Origin: Zoroaster sp. YZ-2022
Taxonomy: Eukaryota > Echinodermata > Asteroidea > Forcipulatida > Zoroasteridae
Direction of reading: 5' to 3'
Assembly (NCBI GenBank): GCA_029582265.1
Contig: CM055816.1
Location: 94,227,588 to 94,291,587, forward strand
DNA: 64,000 bases
Shown here piece after piece: positions 1-11,510 of the stretch. The stretch's first letter is position 1, and every line of letters starts with the position of its first letter. The notes beneath the pieces are model-generated. The model saw nothing but the letters and a program-made list of their open reading frames with translations. It made no database searches and had not been told where the DNA came from. A program made the translations under genes and the position numbers.

Positions 1-239
1 AAGATAAATTGTTCATTCTTCTGTTGGGGTCTGACTGAGAAGGAGACTCGCACATGGGTCAATGCACAGTGAAGTGCCCTATTATGTGTGACAATGGGTC
101 CAAAAATTCAAAGTAACCCAAAACTGAAAATATACAGTTATTTTGTATAGCTAGTACATGTACAATTAGTTAATCTACAAAGAAAAAGTAAAATGGACAG
201 GTACATGTAGGTATAAGGATGCATTACGAGTTACATACC

Positions 240-1920
240 CTTGTATGCATGGTAACGGCTGTAACGGAGACACACAAATAGCACCAATGGAGAGCAAACT
301 AAAAGGTTGGTGGAAGAATTTTCAACCTTGTATTACCTTTATTTGGTAGTCAATAAAGATTAAAGAGTTTACAGAGGCACCAAGAACTTCCAATTTGTTT
401 TGAAACACATGTTTACAGTATGTGTACAACACCAAAATGTGAATACAGTATCAAGGAAATTTTATATTGTGTCAATTATACATGCCACACTCCTCAAAAA
501 GGTCTTATTTCAATCCATTACAATCAAGGTGCTTGCTGTATTAATTATAAATGAAAAGAATATCATGTACACTGTACCTGGTGAAAATACATCATACAAT
601 GTTGCACACAACCTGACTTGGAGGAGTAACGGGTGTAACGGAGACGCACACTTTGCAATTATGACATACATGTACTTCTATAACATGTTGGTTTGGGAAA
701 ACATGTACTTGTACAGAAAATGCAAACTTCAAACAGCCCTCAACAGTAATTTTCTTGGTATTGTATAAAACTACACACTGCTGTAACACATATTTACAGT
801 ATCCCCCAACACCAAAATATGAATAATGTATCAAGTAAATTTTATATTGTGTCAATTAATGTATACGTGCAACACTCTTCAAAAAGGTCTTAATTACATG
901 TATTTCAGTCCAGTACAATCAAGGTGCTTGCTGTATTAATTATAAATGAAAAGAATATCATGTACACTGTACCTGGTGAAAATACATCATACAATGTTGC
1001 ACACAACCTGACTTGGAGGAGTAACGGGTGTAACGGAGACGCACACTTTGCAATTATGACATACATGTACTTCTATAACATGTTGGTTTGGGAAAACATG
1101 TACTTGTACAGAAAATGCAAACTTCAAACAGCCCTCAACAGTAATTTTCTTGGTATTGTATAAAACTACACACTGCTGTAACACATATTTACAGTATCCC
1201 CCAACACCAAAATATGAATAATGTATCAAGTAAATTTTATATTGTGTCAATTAATGTATACGTGCAACACTCTTCAAAAAGGTCTTAATTACATGTATTT
1301 CAGTCCAGTACAATCAAGGTGCTTGCTGTATTAATTATAAATGAAAAGAATATCATGTGTACCTGGTGAAAATACATCATACATTGTTGCACACAACCTG
1401 ACTTGGAGGAGTAACGGGTGTAACGGAGACGCACACTTTGCAATTTTTTGGGAAAACATGTACATGTACATGTACTTGTACAGAAAATGCAAACTTCAAA
1501 CAGCCCTCAACAGTAATTTTCTTGGTACTGTATAAAACTACACACTGCTGTAACACATATTTACAGTATCCCCCAACACCAAAATGTGAATAATGTATCA
1601 AGTAAATTTTATATTGTGTCAATTAATGTATACATGCAACACTCTTCAAAAAGGTCTTACATGTATTTCAGTCCAGTACAATCAAGGTGCTTGCTGTATT
1701 AATTATAAATGAAAAGAATATCATGTACCTGGTAAAAATACATCATACAATGTTGCACACAACCTGACTTGGAGGAGTAACAGGTGTAACGGAGACCCAC
1801 ACTTTGCAATTATGACATACATGTACTTCTATAACATGTTGGTTTGGGAAAACATGTACTTGTACAGAAAATGCAAACTTCAAATAGCCCTCATATTGTC
1901 TTGGTATTAACTACACACTG
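240..1920. repeat. Tandem satellite-like array, ~395-bp unit
   Basis: The segment starting CAATCAAGGTGCTTGCTG recurs at 521, 916, 1311 and 1679, giving spacings of 395, 395 and 368 bases. A degenerate earlier part-unit lies at about 240-520, and the last unit decays around 1900. Units two and three are nearly identical; the last spacing is shorter because of small deletions. Each unit contains a TGTAACGGAGAC motif and ACATGTACATGT runs. Reading frames of 80-90 codons recur on both strands at the same spacing, which is a by-product of the repeat and not evidence of a gene. Bases 1-239 hold nothing I recognise. Confidence 0.9.
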
Positions 1921-2396
1921 CTGTATAATTATGCTTGAAATACTCAAATTTAATGGACGTGTAACAATCAAAAGGAAATTGATCGAGCTCACTGATACAT
2001 TTACCTGTACCAATCATCATGGGAATTTCAAAATACTCTGAAATTCAAAGAAATAGCATTTGAAGACAAAACCAGTCATTGTTGCTTATTTTGATGGCTG
2101 CAAACTATTGATGAAATAATACATACATGTACAGGTGCATTTAGGTTGTGTACATCAGTGTACGGGTAAAACAAATTTAATATCTTTATCCCCGATGCAA
2201 AAAAAAAAATACATCTTTCAATTTATATAGTCTTTCTTAAAATAACATTCCCTTAGAAAAATAAAAAAAATAAAAACCATTGAGGATCCTCGAGGCTAAT
2301 CTTTTGGGCCACTAAGTCAAAATTCTGTGGTACGAAGCGCTATGAAATTTGGTCAGCTGGTAAAAAAAAAATTAATTTCAAAAGGGAGGGAGCTCC
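1921..2396. other. AT-rich spacer, no gene seen
   Basis: Contains A-runs near 2199-2209 and 2262-2275 and ACATGTACA motifs; no conserved reading frame or splice pattern. It lies immediately downstream of the last exon of the minus-strand pseudogene, so its 3' untranslated region would fall here. Confidence 0.5.
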
Positions 2397-2606
2397 TTAA
2401 AGTTCATTTAGCTTGATTTGGTTGCTGATGAAGGTGTATCGTAAGCGAGTGCTGCTTGATGCAAGTAGTGAAGGAGCAGGCAGTTTATGAAGGACGTCCG
2501 TAATAGGCAGTGCCCAGATGTCATCAACAGGAGGCCACACATACTGGTTTGGTGCAACTTCCTTCATATATTTGACCTGAAGTGTTTCTCCTTCTGTTGA
2601 GAGTAC
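2397..2606 (-). pseudogene. Last exon of the transposase-like pseudogene
   Basis: The acceptor GGCATTCAG precedes 2606. The 69-residue exon reads on to a stop at 2397-2399 without interruption and includes VKYMKEVAPNQYVWPPVDDI. In related proteins I remember a C-terminal module with a K..L......Y.WP.VEDI pattern followed by a Pro-rich LPxP segment; LPAPS is present here. Open by itself, but the gene as a whole is disabled. Confidence 0.6.
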
Positions 2607-2848
2607 CTGAATGCCAGTAAGAATGAGCAAAACCAAAATCACAATTTTTTAATATCAATACCTTAGCATAAAGAACATGTAGGCCTACTGGTTTGAATTG
2701 TTCAGAGAAACATTTCTATCTTGAATTCGCCTTGGGAAAATTATGTTTTTAATTTTGTGGTCTATATAAACCATAGGACCAGCTTTACAATGTGCTTTGA
2801 TCAAGTCATGTTTCAAATTCATAAATGTTTTCTGAGTGAATTATTTAC

Positions 2849-2926
2849 CTGTGCCATATATTTCTCATAGGTCTTTTTCCCCTTTATCTACGTAGCATCA
2901 AACAAAATCCTGGGCCTGGAGTTCTT
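2849..2926 (-). pseudogene. Second exon of the transposase-like pseudogene
   Basis: A 78-base minus-strand exon bounded by a TTGCAG acceptor and a CACAG/GTAAAT donor, following a donor at 3499 (CAACAG/GTAATT). It encodes 26 codons, including KGKKTYEKYMAQ, with one in-frame TAG. It joins in phase 0 to the exon at 2606. The short basic segment resembles the penultimate part of the same protein family. Confidence rests on the matching splice sites and phase. Confidence 0.55.
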
Positions 2927-5900
2927 CTGCAATTCAGAAATCATAATGAATTGACAAATTATAAATGTATCACAACAAAATATAAGTTATAAATAAATTG
3001 AAATGCATTCTTGCCATGCTTATATTCCAGATTTTCTTGGGGACACCAAAACATCATGGCAAATTTTCAACTTTCCCCCATTTCTGTTTAAAGTATTGTT
3101 TGTACTATTTGATACTGCAAACAATCTAAAATACATCATGTTGTATGGTAGGGCATGCCAAAAGTACATGCCAATGTATTTTTTTTTTTTCATTTCATTT
3201 ATTATTTCACAGGGTACAAAAAAGACATTAAAAAAACAAATATGATCAAATGATACAATGATTACACAAGACAAAATAATACAAATTAAAACCAGTTAAA
3301 ACCAGTTGACAGTACACCCCCTGTAGGATTACCAAATGCGAACTGAATCACAATCAAGTGGATCTCCTTAAAGTACTGCCAGCAGAACCAAATTAAACAT
3401 TGAAGATAAATCTGTATATATAAAAAATTGTAAGACAGTGTTAAACATATAAATTTGACGCTATTTTGGCGCTATTGAAAATGTATCAAATTAATTACCT
3501 GTTGTATCCTGATCTGGTCCTTCTCTTCTCTCTTCATCAACACCAGTAAGTACATCTCTGTCAAGACTTGGTTTTTCTACACTTTTTGGTTTTCCATTGG
3601 GTTCTTCTCCACTTGGTTGTTCTTTACTAGGCTCTCCTGTATGGGTTGTTTGTTACCGTAGTTTCATCACTAGCATCATCCACAGTGTCTTCATCATGTA
3701 CTGATTTCTCTGGTGTGTTATTCTCAATCACTTTCATGGTTTTGGTCATCCATGGTTTGGTGATCTGATCATTAAGGCATGGTCTCTTGTTAGCTTCACA
3801 GTTCACACAGAAACATGATAACTGATGAACCTTAACTTTTCCTGGTGAGATGCCCTGAACACTGGAGTTTTCTTGTACCCGCCAAGGTCTTACCATCTCT
3901 TTGCGGTCTGTTCCTGGTTATTTCATTTGTTGTTACAAGGTAGAAAACTCGTCTAGAATGATTGCATGTTCCATCTGGTTGGTTTGCAGGTTTTACCAAT
4001 TTTTTTTGGCAAAACTCGAAGAAGGATGAAGCATTGGTGATTACAAATTCTTCACTTTTAACTGATCTTTCAGCTGCTTTTTTAATCACCTCACCGTCGC
4101 ATGGCCCCTTGCCATGGCGTTAGCCAAAGAAGTGTCGCTCAGTGATAAATCCAAAATCATCTTGACTGTAAGACAAATCAACAAATGGGATCTTCGATTT
4201 GTACTGCCCAGCACATCCGTCGGTGAACTGGACAATTCTTTTGATGGACAACTTGCGCACATCTACAAGATGGTCATTTGCAATTTTTGTGAAACAAGCC
4301 ACTGCATGACTGTCATGCTTGAGGTCAGAGGTGACAATATTAATGCACTCTCGCACAAGACCATCATCATCTTTGCACCGGTACTGGGCTACAATGGGAT
4401 GTAGGGTGACTTGTGTTTTCCCCCAGTAGGCTGATTGAATCTCTTGCTGGTAGATGCAAGTATAATTTTCGGCAAAATCCATCACGCATACAACTGTGTC
4501 ACTCGGGGGATTGCGGCTGATATTTACATACTGCAAATGTTGCCACTGTGCAGTGAATATGTGTTCTGCAAGTGACTCCATTGATTCTGAAAGCTGCATC
4601 ACCATTTCACGAAGGCTTCCATTTTCTGAAGTAAGTGTCATCTTCGGCTGCTTGTGTCCAGGTGCATCTTCCCTCTTCCATCTAAGCCATGTGACTGGTA
4701 CATTGCCATGTGTTTACAATATCGTGAGATGGCTTGAAATTCCTCCAGTACCACAAGATGGACATTTACGTTGGATACATGCCATTTTATGAAATGGGAC
4801 CGACTCATCTTTTTGACAACATGTTAGGTTGATGGTTTCATACTTGTTAGAGATCTTGCAGTCATTTAGCTTGTACTTGATTGCCTGTTGGTTGATGATC
4901 TTTAATTTCAACTCGACATTGGTGCAATATTCACAAAGGCACTGGTATAATCTTGTGTGCTTTTGGGTGAGAACATTGTTTGGTCTGAGCATGGCAAACT
5001 TACGGAATCCTAGTTTGGATGAAGGATTTTCTTCCTTCCACTTGTTATATGTTGTTGACAAAGTGTTTTGGATGACGAACTTACACATGTAGGCTCCATA
5101 CTCTTCCCAATTATTTTTTTGTTTGGCATACTGGAACTAATATCTGGTCTTACGTAGAAATCCTTTACATTTTTCTGAATATCTTCAGAGGTTGCATCAC
5201 ACCTTCTTTTCAGGCTGCAAGGACAAGAATCCAGTGAGGAATATTTTAGAAGGGTCTTGTACCTTATCCCTACCTCTTTGGATATGGCTCTTTTCATTCT
5301 ATACTTCTTTGTCACTTTTGTGCAGAAATTCCACAGGAAAGATTTTCTGGGGTTCTTGCATACATGTGCTGCGTTTTTCTTTGCCAGGTGTTTCTGTGTA
5401 TTTTTCAAACATTCATACATGTATATGTTTGAAAGCCTTTGATGAGCATCAGGTGAACTGCCAAGGTTTTGCTTTTCCAAAGCTACCTTTTTTTTATGAG
5501 AAGCAGCACTGACAATGTGGCTGATTACTTCAGCAAACTTTGTGGGGGATTTTGACAGATTTTGTTTAGCACGCTGTGCAGCCTTTCTTTTGGAGCAGTT
5601 GGATGAATACCCTGAGGTTGACGGTGGCTGCTGATTGGTTGTGCCTAATTTCCTTGCTCGATCTTCTGCCCTCTTCGTTTGCATCCTTAATCTGTTTTTC
5701 TCACGTACCCATCGGCGCTTGTAACCTGACATTCTTGCTCTCTCAACCCTTTTATTTTCTCTCTTTTTCCTGCGTTGTTCTTCAGTTCTTTGCTCTTGCT
5801 TCTGCTTAGCAGCTCTGGTCTCTTTTTGTGGCTGTTTTTTCTTGTCAAGTGTGTGTGGAATTTCCATCTTATTAGTGGCATCAGCTTTTTCTTGTTTTCT

Positions 5901-6179
5901 CTCTCTGTATTTCTTCATTCTGATGCGACTCTGTTCCCTTTGTGTTGCTACTTGTTCTTCACTGAGTAGTCTTCGACGACAGAAGCTTCTTCTTCTTTCA
6001 TCTTCTTTCATTTTGTTAAACTTGTTTTCATCTTTTTTCAACTTTATTCTGTACCTTCTCATCTTTTCAGCTGCACAAGAATATTTTTCAACATCTGATG
6101 AAGATGGCGATGTTAGAGTCTTAACATTTATGGTCATTTTTTTTCTTGTCTTCATGGTGCAATTCCCAAGGATCTAGAA

Positions 6180-7870
6180 CAATGTCAAAGGAAACAGACA
6201 TTCATCCAAATGAGTATTCCCCCAGGCCAAATTCAATTGCAATGTGAAAAAGTCTAACCATCCATGGACACGCAAAATTAATTTCATTCACAAACATTCA
6301 AAAATATATCAAATATGTTTTTACTTATTTGGATTTTGTTATAAAAATAATCAAGTCTTTGCATTACGTTCAATTTGTTTGCGAACTGCTAGGAAGCCCA
6401 TTAAAGCGCGGGTACCAGCTACACCTGCTACTACCAAGTTCATTCATAAAAATACTCGCTGGTACTCGGCCATCATAATGTTTTTGTAGGGCGCCAGCGT
6501 GGCGGAACCAGCGCAAATTGTTGTTTACCACGAGAGGGCGCTATTTTAAAAAGTCGATCGCTGTTGTATGTTGAACTTGAATTGACAAAAAATATTATTC
6601 TCGTCATGTCATTTAGTGGTTATCGTGGACGCTTGTTTGTGGTTTTAGAACTTAACAGGGATATCAGTTTTCCTTTTAAACGAAACTGCAATGATATATC
6701 AGCCTTTCCGTTGTCTGAAAAGGCCATTCTAATAATAAACATCAACTCTCTTCACGTTATGACTCGCCCATAAAATGCACAAAAAAATGTGTGTCGAAGA
6801 TTACGACCATTCTTGCATTGTGTGTCGTATCATGTTCGTTGCAACCATGACTGAGAATTTGATTGACTGTCAAGAACATTTTCATCATTCACTTTTTACT
6901 AAAAATGCATTGCAACGGTACTACAAAACATGGTGACATGAGTTCCAAAAATAATACGCATTCTTCTAAGTATGTACACAAAGTGTGGAATGGTCGTAAC
7001 TTACCGTTCGGTCGTAATTTTTGGCCAACTTGGTGACACAATCACCTTCGCTTGTGGCTTGGCCACACCAAGGCTGAAGTGGGCACTGTCGGGCGTGCGT
7101 TTTCATTGGTTGGCGATGCACTTACGATGGTGTAGTTTACTACACATTCCCGCGCTTTAAACGATGTTTTCAGCCGGGCAGTTACGGCCGTAACGCGGCG
7201 ACACACTGATAAGAACAATATTCCGCGATGTCTGTGGAAGCATGGAGGGTTCCTTCCTCCATGGTGGAAGTCATTAAAAGTTTCTTTGTATGTTTTGAAT
7301 ATTAAATGAATAGCCCTTTTCAAATAATAATAAAAACAATTACAGAACTTTTATACCAATATTGATGGAGAACGGCATATTTATACAATTCGGCAACACA
7401 CAATGTTATGACCATAATGTTGATCTTTTGTTATTATTTTTGTCTCAAAAAACTTACGAATTTTTTTCAATTTATGTTTTTTTTTTATATCAATAAGCCC
7501 ATGCAGTTTCTACATACAAAGACACTATTAAACTATTAAGTATTATTCAGTTAAATAGGGACAATTAAAAATTAATCATGAAAATGTCACAAAAAATAAC
7601 ATTTCTTTCCTGTCTTTCTTTTGCTATAAAAATGAAAATAAAATTAATTGATCAAATATTTTAATTATATTATTTTAATAAAGCATATCCCATTCAAATG
7701 AGAAATTTAATTCAAAATTTGTTCTTTTCATTTAACAAGAGCACATACTGTCTTTCATGATACCAAAAGGTGGCACTTTACTGTGCATTGACCCACAACC
7801 GTTTACTTGCAACTTGCAAGACAAAGTGAAGCAAGTGAACAAGTCAAACATTATTTCCATGTCTCCGCAA
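6180..7870. other. Non-coding stretch with a CpG-richer island
   Basis: No convincing exon. About 6480-6560 and 7000-7260 are noticeably richer in GC and CpG than the surroundings, with GCGC and CGTAACGCGGCG-like runs. The latter could be a promoter region for the plus-strand CEP57-like gene, whose first exon was not found. The rest (7300-7760) is AT-rich with no recognisable repeat. Confidence 0.35.
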
Positions 7871-7911
7871 GCTTACCTCTCAGAAACCCCGACTAAAGGA
7901 ACACAACAGTT

Positions 7912-8090
7912 GGTAATATAACCAGTGTTGTACTGATGTACATGTACATATGTTGGTAATAACCAATGTTGTACTGTAATGTACATGTACATGTACACGT
8001 TGGTAATAACCAGTGTTGTACTGCATGTACATGTTGGTAATAACCAGTGTTGTACTGTACATATACAATGTATGTACATGTACCTTCCCT
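7912..8090. repeat. Short minisatellite with TGTACATGTACA runs
   Basis: Four copies of TTGGTAATAACCAGTGTTGT-like units (about 33-48 bases), each followed by a variable ACATGTACATGT run. The length variation sits in the TACATG dinucleotide-like part. Open frames across it on both strands are repeat artefacts. Confidence 0.85.
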
Positions 8091-8382
8091 TAAATCCAAA
8101 TATTGCAAAGTCTTCCAATTTTGCTGGGGGTATAAAGATGGACCATGCTCCCAGACTATTTACTAGGAAGAGGGTTTCAATGCATACTGTGCTGTAAATG
8201 CCCCCATATACTGCATGTTACATGTACAGTACATGTACATGTACATGTATGTGACGCTGCTATGCCTTGCAGTTGCATAAGTTTTTATATATGTATCATG
8301 TTTGATTCTAGAATAAGCCACCAGCTGCATTAAGTGCCAAAGAAACCAAACACAGCATTAAGTAAGAACTAATATTGTCCTT

Positions 8383-8512
8383 AAATAAGACTTTGCATGG
8401 TGAAAAGAAAAGACTGTTTGCAGTGACACTATGTAGAAATTCTCTTTTTGAGTAGTAAATAGTTCTGAAAAGAACCGGTTGGTTACAACTCGCTGTTTCG
8501 AACGGTATATAT
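8383..8512 (+). mobile_element. Relic of a Penelope-like element tail
   Basis: The stretch AGTTCTGAAAAGAACCGG, then TTACAACTCG and TTTCGAACGGTAT, is a degraded match to the sequence at 40690-40800 and, inverted, to 40395-40500. Those copies sit beside a Penelope-like coding relic. It directly abuts the SINE that follows. Confidence 0.5.
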
Positions 8513-8515
8513 GCT

Positions 8516-8872
8516 CTGTGGAGTGCCATGGTCGAGCGGTTTAGTGCAGCGGATTTGTGTTCTGATGGCTGAGTCATCAGAATGTGGGTTTGAATCCCAA
8601 CCGCGACCATGGTGCCTGTGTCCTTGAGCAAGACACTTTACCATAATTGCTTCTCTCCACCCAGGGGTAAATGGGTACCTGTGAGGGCAGAGTTGGTTAT
8701 TGTGTTTGATTAGCCCTATATGCGCTGTAATGGCAGCAATTGAGCTACTCCCCAGGAGCTGAGATGATTTCGGGAATGATTTATGAGCCTGATGAGCAGG
8801 GGTAATAATATATAATGCACCTTGAGCACCAGTTTGGTGGATACGTGCGCTGTATAAGTCCATATTATTATC
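8516..8872 (+). mobile_element. tRNA-derived SINE, older copy
   Basis: The head contains an RNA polymerase III A box at 8529-8539 (TGGTCGAGCGG) and a B-box-like GGTTTGAATCC at 8587-8597, which has one mismatch to GGTTCRANNCC. The body includes the conserved CCTTGAGCAAGACACTTTACC block and ends in GTGCGCTGTATAAGTCC followed by a short ATT tail. This body type is shared with the copies at 22016 and 54000. The B-box mismatch and tail decay suggest it is inactive. Confidence 0.85.
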
Positions 8873-9078
8873 TTCAGGAGAATTGTTTGTATACATTCAT
8901 GTATACATGACACTGTACATGTACAGTATGTATACATGTACATACAATGATCGACTATTACCACTATGTTTGTGCATAAACATGCAGTAGCCTTATTTAA
9001 AAGAAAACCCACACATGACACGTATCTCTAATTACTTGGGTCATTATAAACTGAAGTGTAATCGCTTTTTTCCAACAG

Positions 9079-9258
9079 CTGTGATTTCAGCTTTGTTAGG
9101 TCTTCAAGAAAAAATACGGAAGTTAGAAGTTGAACGTGCTGAGGCAGAAGGAAACCTGAAATCTCTGGCAAGTGAAACAACTCATTATCGTGATTTATTA
9201 CAGAGACAACAAACAGTTACACAAGCTTCATATGCACCAAGTTCAAAGCACTCTCAAG
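9079..9258 (+). CDS. CEP57-family exon (coiled coil, first part)
   Basis: The exon is bounded by CCAACAG/CT and CAAG/GTATGT. It starts in phase 1 and encodes about 60 residues, including VISALLGLQEKIRKLEVERA and LASETTHYRDLLQ. From memory this matches the N-terminal coiled-coil start of centrosomal protein CEP57/CEP57L1, which has an ISAL..LQEKIR.LE.ER.QAE pattern. CEP57 is a centrosome and microtubule-associated protein that helps organise pericentriolar material. The exon ends in phase 1 and joins in frame to the exon at 16032. The upstream exons (N-terminal region and start codon) were not found between 6180 and 9078. Confidence 0.85.
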
Positions 9259-9388
9259 GTATGTAAATTGTAAAACAATAGTCGGATTGACATGTCATTT
9301 TATTTGGTTTTATTTCACAATGGTTCCACACTTTCAAATTGTTTTGTGTTGTACATGTACGGGTTATACATTTTGTACATGTACACGT

Positions 9389-9960
9389 TATCGGAAGTCT
9401 ATTTACCTGCATGAAGTGTGCCACTCGTATACTAACCTAGTCCACAGCACAGTACCAGAAGTCTATTTACCTACATGAAGTGTGCCACTCGTATACTAAC
9501 CCTAGTCCACAGCACAGTACCAGAAGTCTATTACCTCCATGAAGTGTGCCACTCGTATACTAACCCTAGTCCACAGCACAGTACCAGAAGTCTATTACCT
9601 CCATGAAGTGTGCCACTCGTATACTAACCCTAGTCCACAGCACAGTACCAGAAGTCTATTACCTCCATGAAGTGTGCCACTCATGTACTAACCTACATGT
9701 AGTCCACGGCATAGTACCAGAAGTCTATTTACCTACATGAAGTGTGCCACTCGTATACTAACCCTAGTCCACAGCACAGTACCAGAAGTCTATTACCTCC
9801 ATGAAGTGTGCCACTCGTGTACTAACCTAGTCCACGGCATAGTACCAGAAGTCTATTTACCTACATGAAGTGTGCCACTCGTATACTAACCCTAGTCCAC
9901 AGCACAGTACCAGAAGTCTATTACCTACATGAAGTGTGCCGCTTGTGTACTAACTAATGA
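9389..9960. repeat. ~64-bp minisatellite in the CEP57-like intron
   Basis: About nine head-to-tail copies of a unit reading AGTACCAGAAGTCTATTACC, then a CATGAAGTGTGCCACTCG block and CTAACCCTAGTCCACAGC. Variants alternate between TATTACCTCC and TATTTACCTAC and between CGTATACT and CGTGTACT, giving a possible higher-order pattern. It begins about 130 bases after the splice donor. Confidence 0.95.
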
Positions 9961-10513
9961 TGTATTGTTCCACAGACTGACGCGCAAGGTCTCAAAAAAG
10001 AAGTAGTGTAGTTTGGGAGACTTACCAGGCGTGTGAGAGAACTGTACTGTATCGCCCATGCACCTTAGTGTTTATCATGTTTGTTCATTGTTTGCCCCAC
10101 TTACGAAAGCGTTGGGCAGGTTAGCAAAACTTGTAACCTTATCATTGTGCATGCAGGCATTTGGAGTACAATGCTGTGGTATGGATTTAGGCCTGTGATT
10201 TCTCAGGAGTTTTTACAAATATCCCTTTGCCTCAAAATTTTCTTGAAAGAAGAGAAGTATATTTGTAATAGACTCTGATGTTACATGTATGTATAGGGCT
10301 GTGCGTTTTTGGAAATTTTTGGAACCGGATACCCAAAATCAGGATACCCGGATTCCTGTTTTCATTTTTGGTGAAAACATGCCTCCGGTGTACTGTAAAT
10401 GGTAACAAAATTGACCTTTATAATACATATACAGAGGATACCATACTTAAATCGATCTTTTCTTTACTGTGTCGTTTTTATTAAAGTAAAACCTCTTGTT
10501 GAAATAAGTACCT
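9961..10513. other. Intronic sequence, no feature recognised
   Basis: Part of the CEP57-like intron. No exon, and no repeat boundary other than the end of the minisatellite. The sequence just before 10514 is the flank of the hAT-type insertion. Confidence 0.5.
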
Positions 10514-10521
10514 GTATTGTA

Positions 10522-11396
10522 CAACGGCGGATCTAGGCCCAAAGTTTAGGGGGTGCCAAATGCTCAGTGGAGGGGCGTATTTGCGAGCGCAAAACGTTTC
10601 TGGTGGGGTTTGTTTGTTTTGTGGGTCTAGACGACAATACTTGATTTAGTATGAAATTTCAGTGATAAGCTTTGGATTTGAACCCGCAACCTTGTGATTG
10701 TAGGCTAGGTCCTGCGGTCTAACCACTTGACTAATGCAGGGTTTCCGGAAATGCTTAGCTTCTGGTTGCTCTGAGCGGACAAATATTATTCATAAATAGA
10801 TTAGCTTTTTCCACTGTATATGAGCCCTATAATGGTCGTTGAAATACCTGTATGGCAAAATGTGGCGATTGGAGGAAACAACAACAATCAGTTAAAGCAA
10901 GAAACTAAAGTTCAATCGATGGACACCGCTTGTGGTGAAGTACTCAATAACCCGAGTGGTGGTTGGGAGACGGTCACGATGAGCTTGAAGGAGGATGAGA
11001 GACTCCAGGCGATCCTCTCTCATGGTTGAACGCAAAGCAGTCAGGGTACGCGATGTTCGCGCCAAGTCTAAACGTAGGCCTACATTGCGGACGTTGCATA
11101 ACTCACCTAATATCCAGGAAACCCCACACAACCAGTCGCGTGTGCATAAGCCATGCATACAATCACCGTGTACGCCTCGTCTAATGCAGCTTGGCTTAAC
11201 TGCACAAACTACCATTGCAAATTTGTGGCAATGTTGGATCGTGATTAGGCTTATGAACACATTAATGTAGCCAATCAGTGTGGTGTAATTTGCATACTTT
11301 AACAAAAGCTGAGCGTATAAGCAAGACTTAGCTGCACAAGGAGGGGCGAAGTTGTGGGGTTTTGTTTTGTCTCTTTTTCCCCCTTTTTTTTCTTTC

Positions 11397-11430
<34 letters not shown>

Positions 11431-11502
11431 GGGGGGGGCGTACAGCTTCGGTTTTTTGGGGGGGGCCATGGCCCCCGTTGGCCCCCCCTGGATCCGCCGT
11501 TG
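10522..11502. mobile_element. Non-autonomous hAT-type DNA transposon
   Basis: The ends are inverted repeats CAACGGCGGATCTAGG and, on the other strand, CAACGGCGGATCCAGG. The element is flanked by a perfect 8-base direct repeat GTATTGTA at 10514-10521 and 11503-11510. An 8-bp target duplication and CA-starting termini are hAT hallmarks. The 981-bp interior shows no transposase. It contains a tRNA-like segment on the minus strand and long T and G runs at 11375-11470. Confidence 0.88.
10671..10741 (-). mobile_element. tRNA-like SINE head inside the hAT-type element
   Basis: On the minus strand, an A box TAGTCAAGTGG (10723-10733) and a B box GGTTCAAATCC (10674-10684) both match the RNA polymerase III consensus and are spaced as in a tRNA. 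The cloverleaf is not convincing, and there is no clean SINE body, so I read it as a SINE head carried inside the DNA transposon and not a functional tRNA gene. Confidence 0.6.
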
Positions 11503-11510
11503 GTATTGTA

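Larger units (their letters stand above)
2397..6155 (-). pseudogene. Transposase-like multi-exon gene, decayed
   Basis: Three minus-strand exons can be followed. The large one runs 6155 to 3499 and starts with ATG at 6155. Its N-terminal part (about 220 residues) is very basic and coiled, rich in KKYRERK-type and ERRRS/REQSR stretches. It then carries Cys-rich segments (CPCSLKRRC, CEYC, CPSCG) and a catalytic-looking core with VMDFAENY, QFTDGCAGQYKSK and RHGKGPCDGE. This order (D in a DFAEN context, DG..QYK, HGKG..DGE) is one I associate with DDE-type transposase-like proteins common in corals, echinoderms and molluscs; I cannot name the superfamily. The frame is broken by a shift near 5010-5088, in-frame stops at 4714-4716 and 4120-4122, another shift near 3830-3900 and a stop in the second exon. 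Introns are retained, so it is not a processed retrocopy. Confidence 0.75.

Noticed and set aside
5192..6177. Plus-strand frames opposite the basic N-terminal region of the pseudogene
   Set aside because: Shadows of the Lys/Arg/Glu-rich minus-strand frame, giving Phe/Ser/Leu-rich translations.
9389..9960. CRISPR-like regular repeats
   Set aside because: Units are contiguous with no unique spacers, in a eukaryotic intron; it is a minisatellite.
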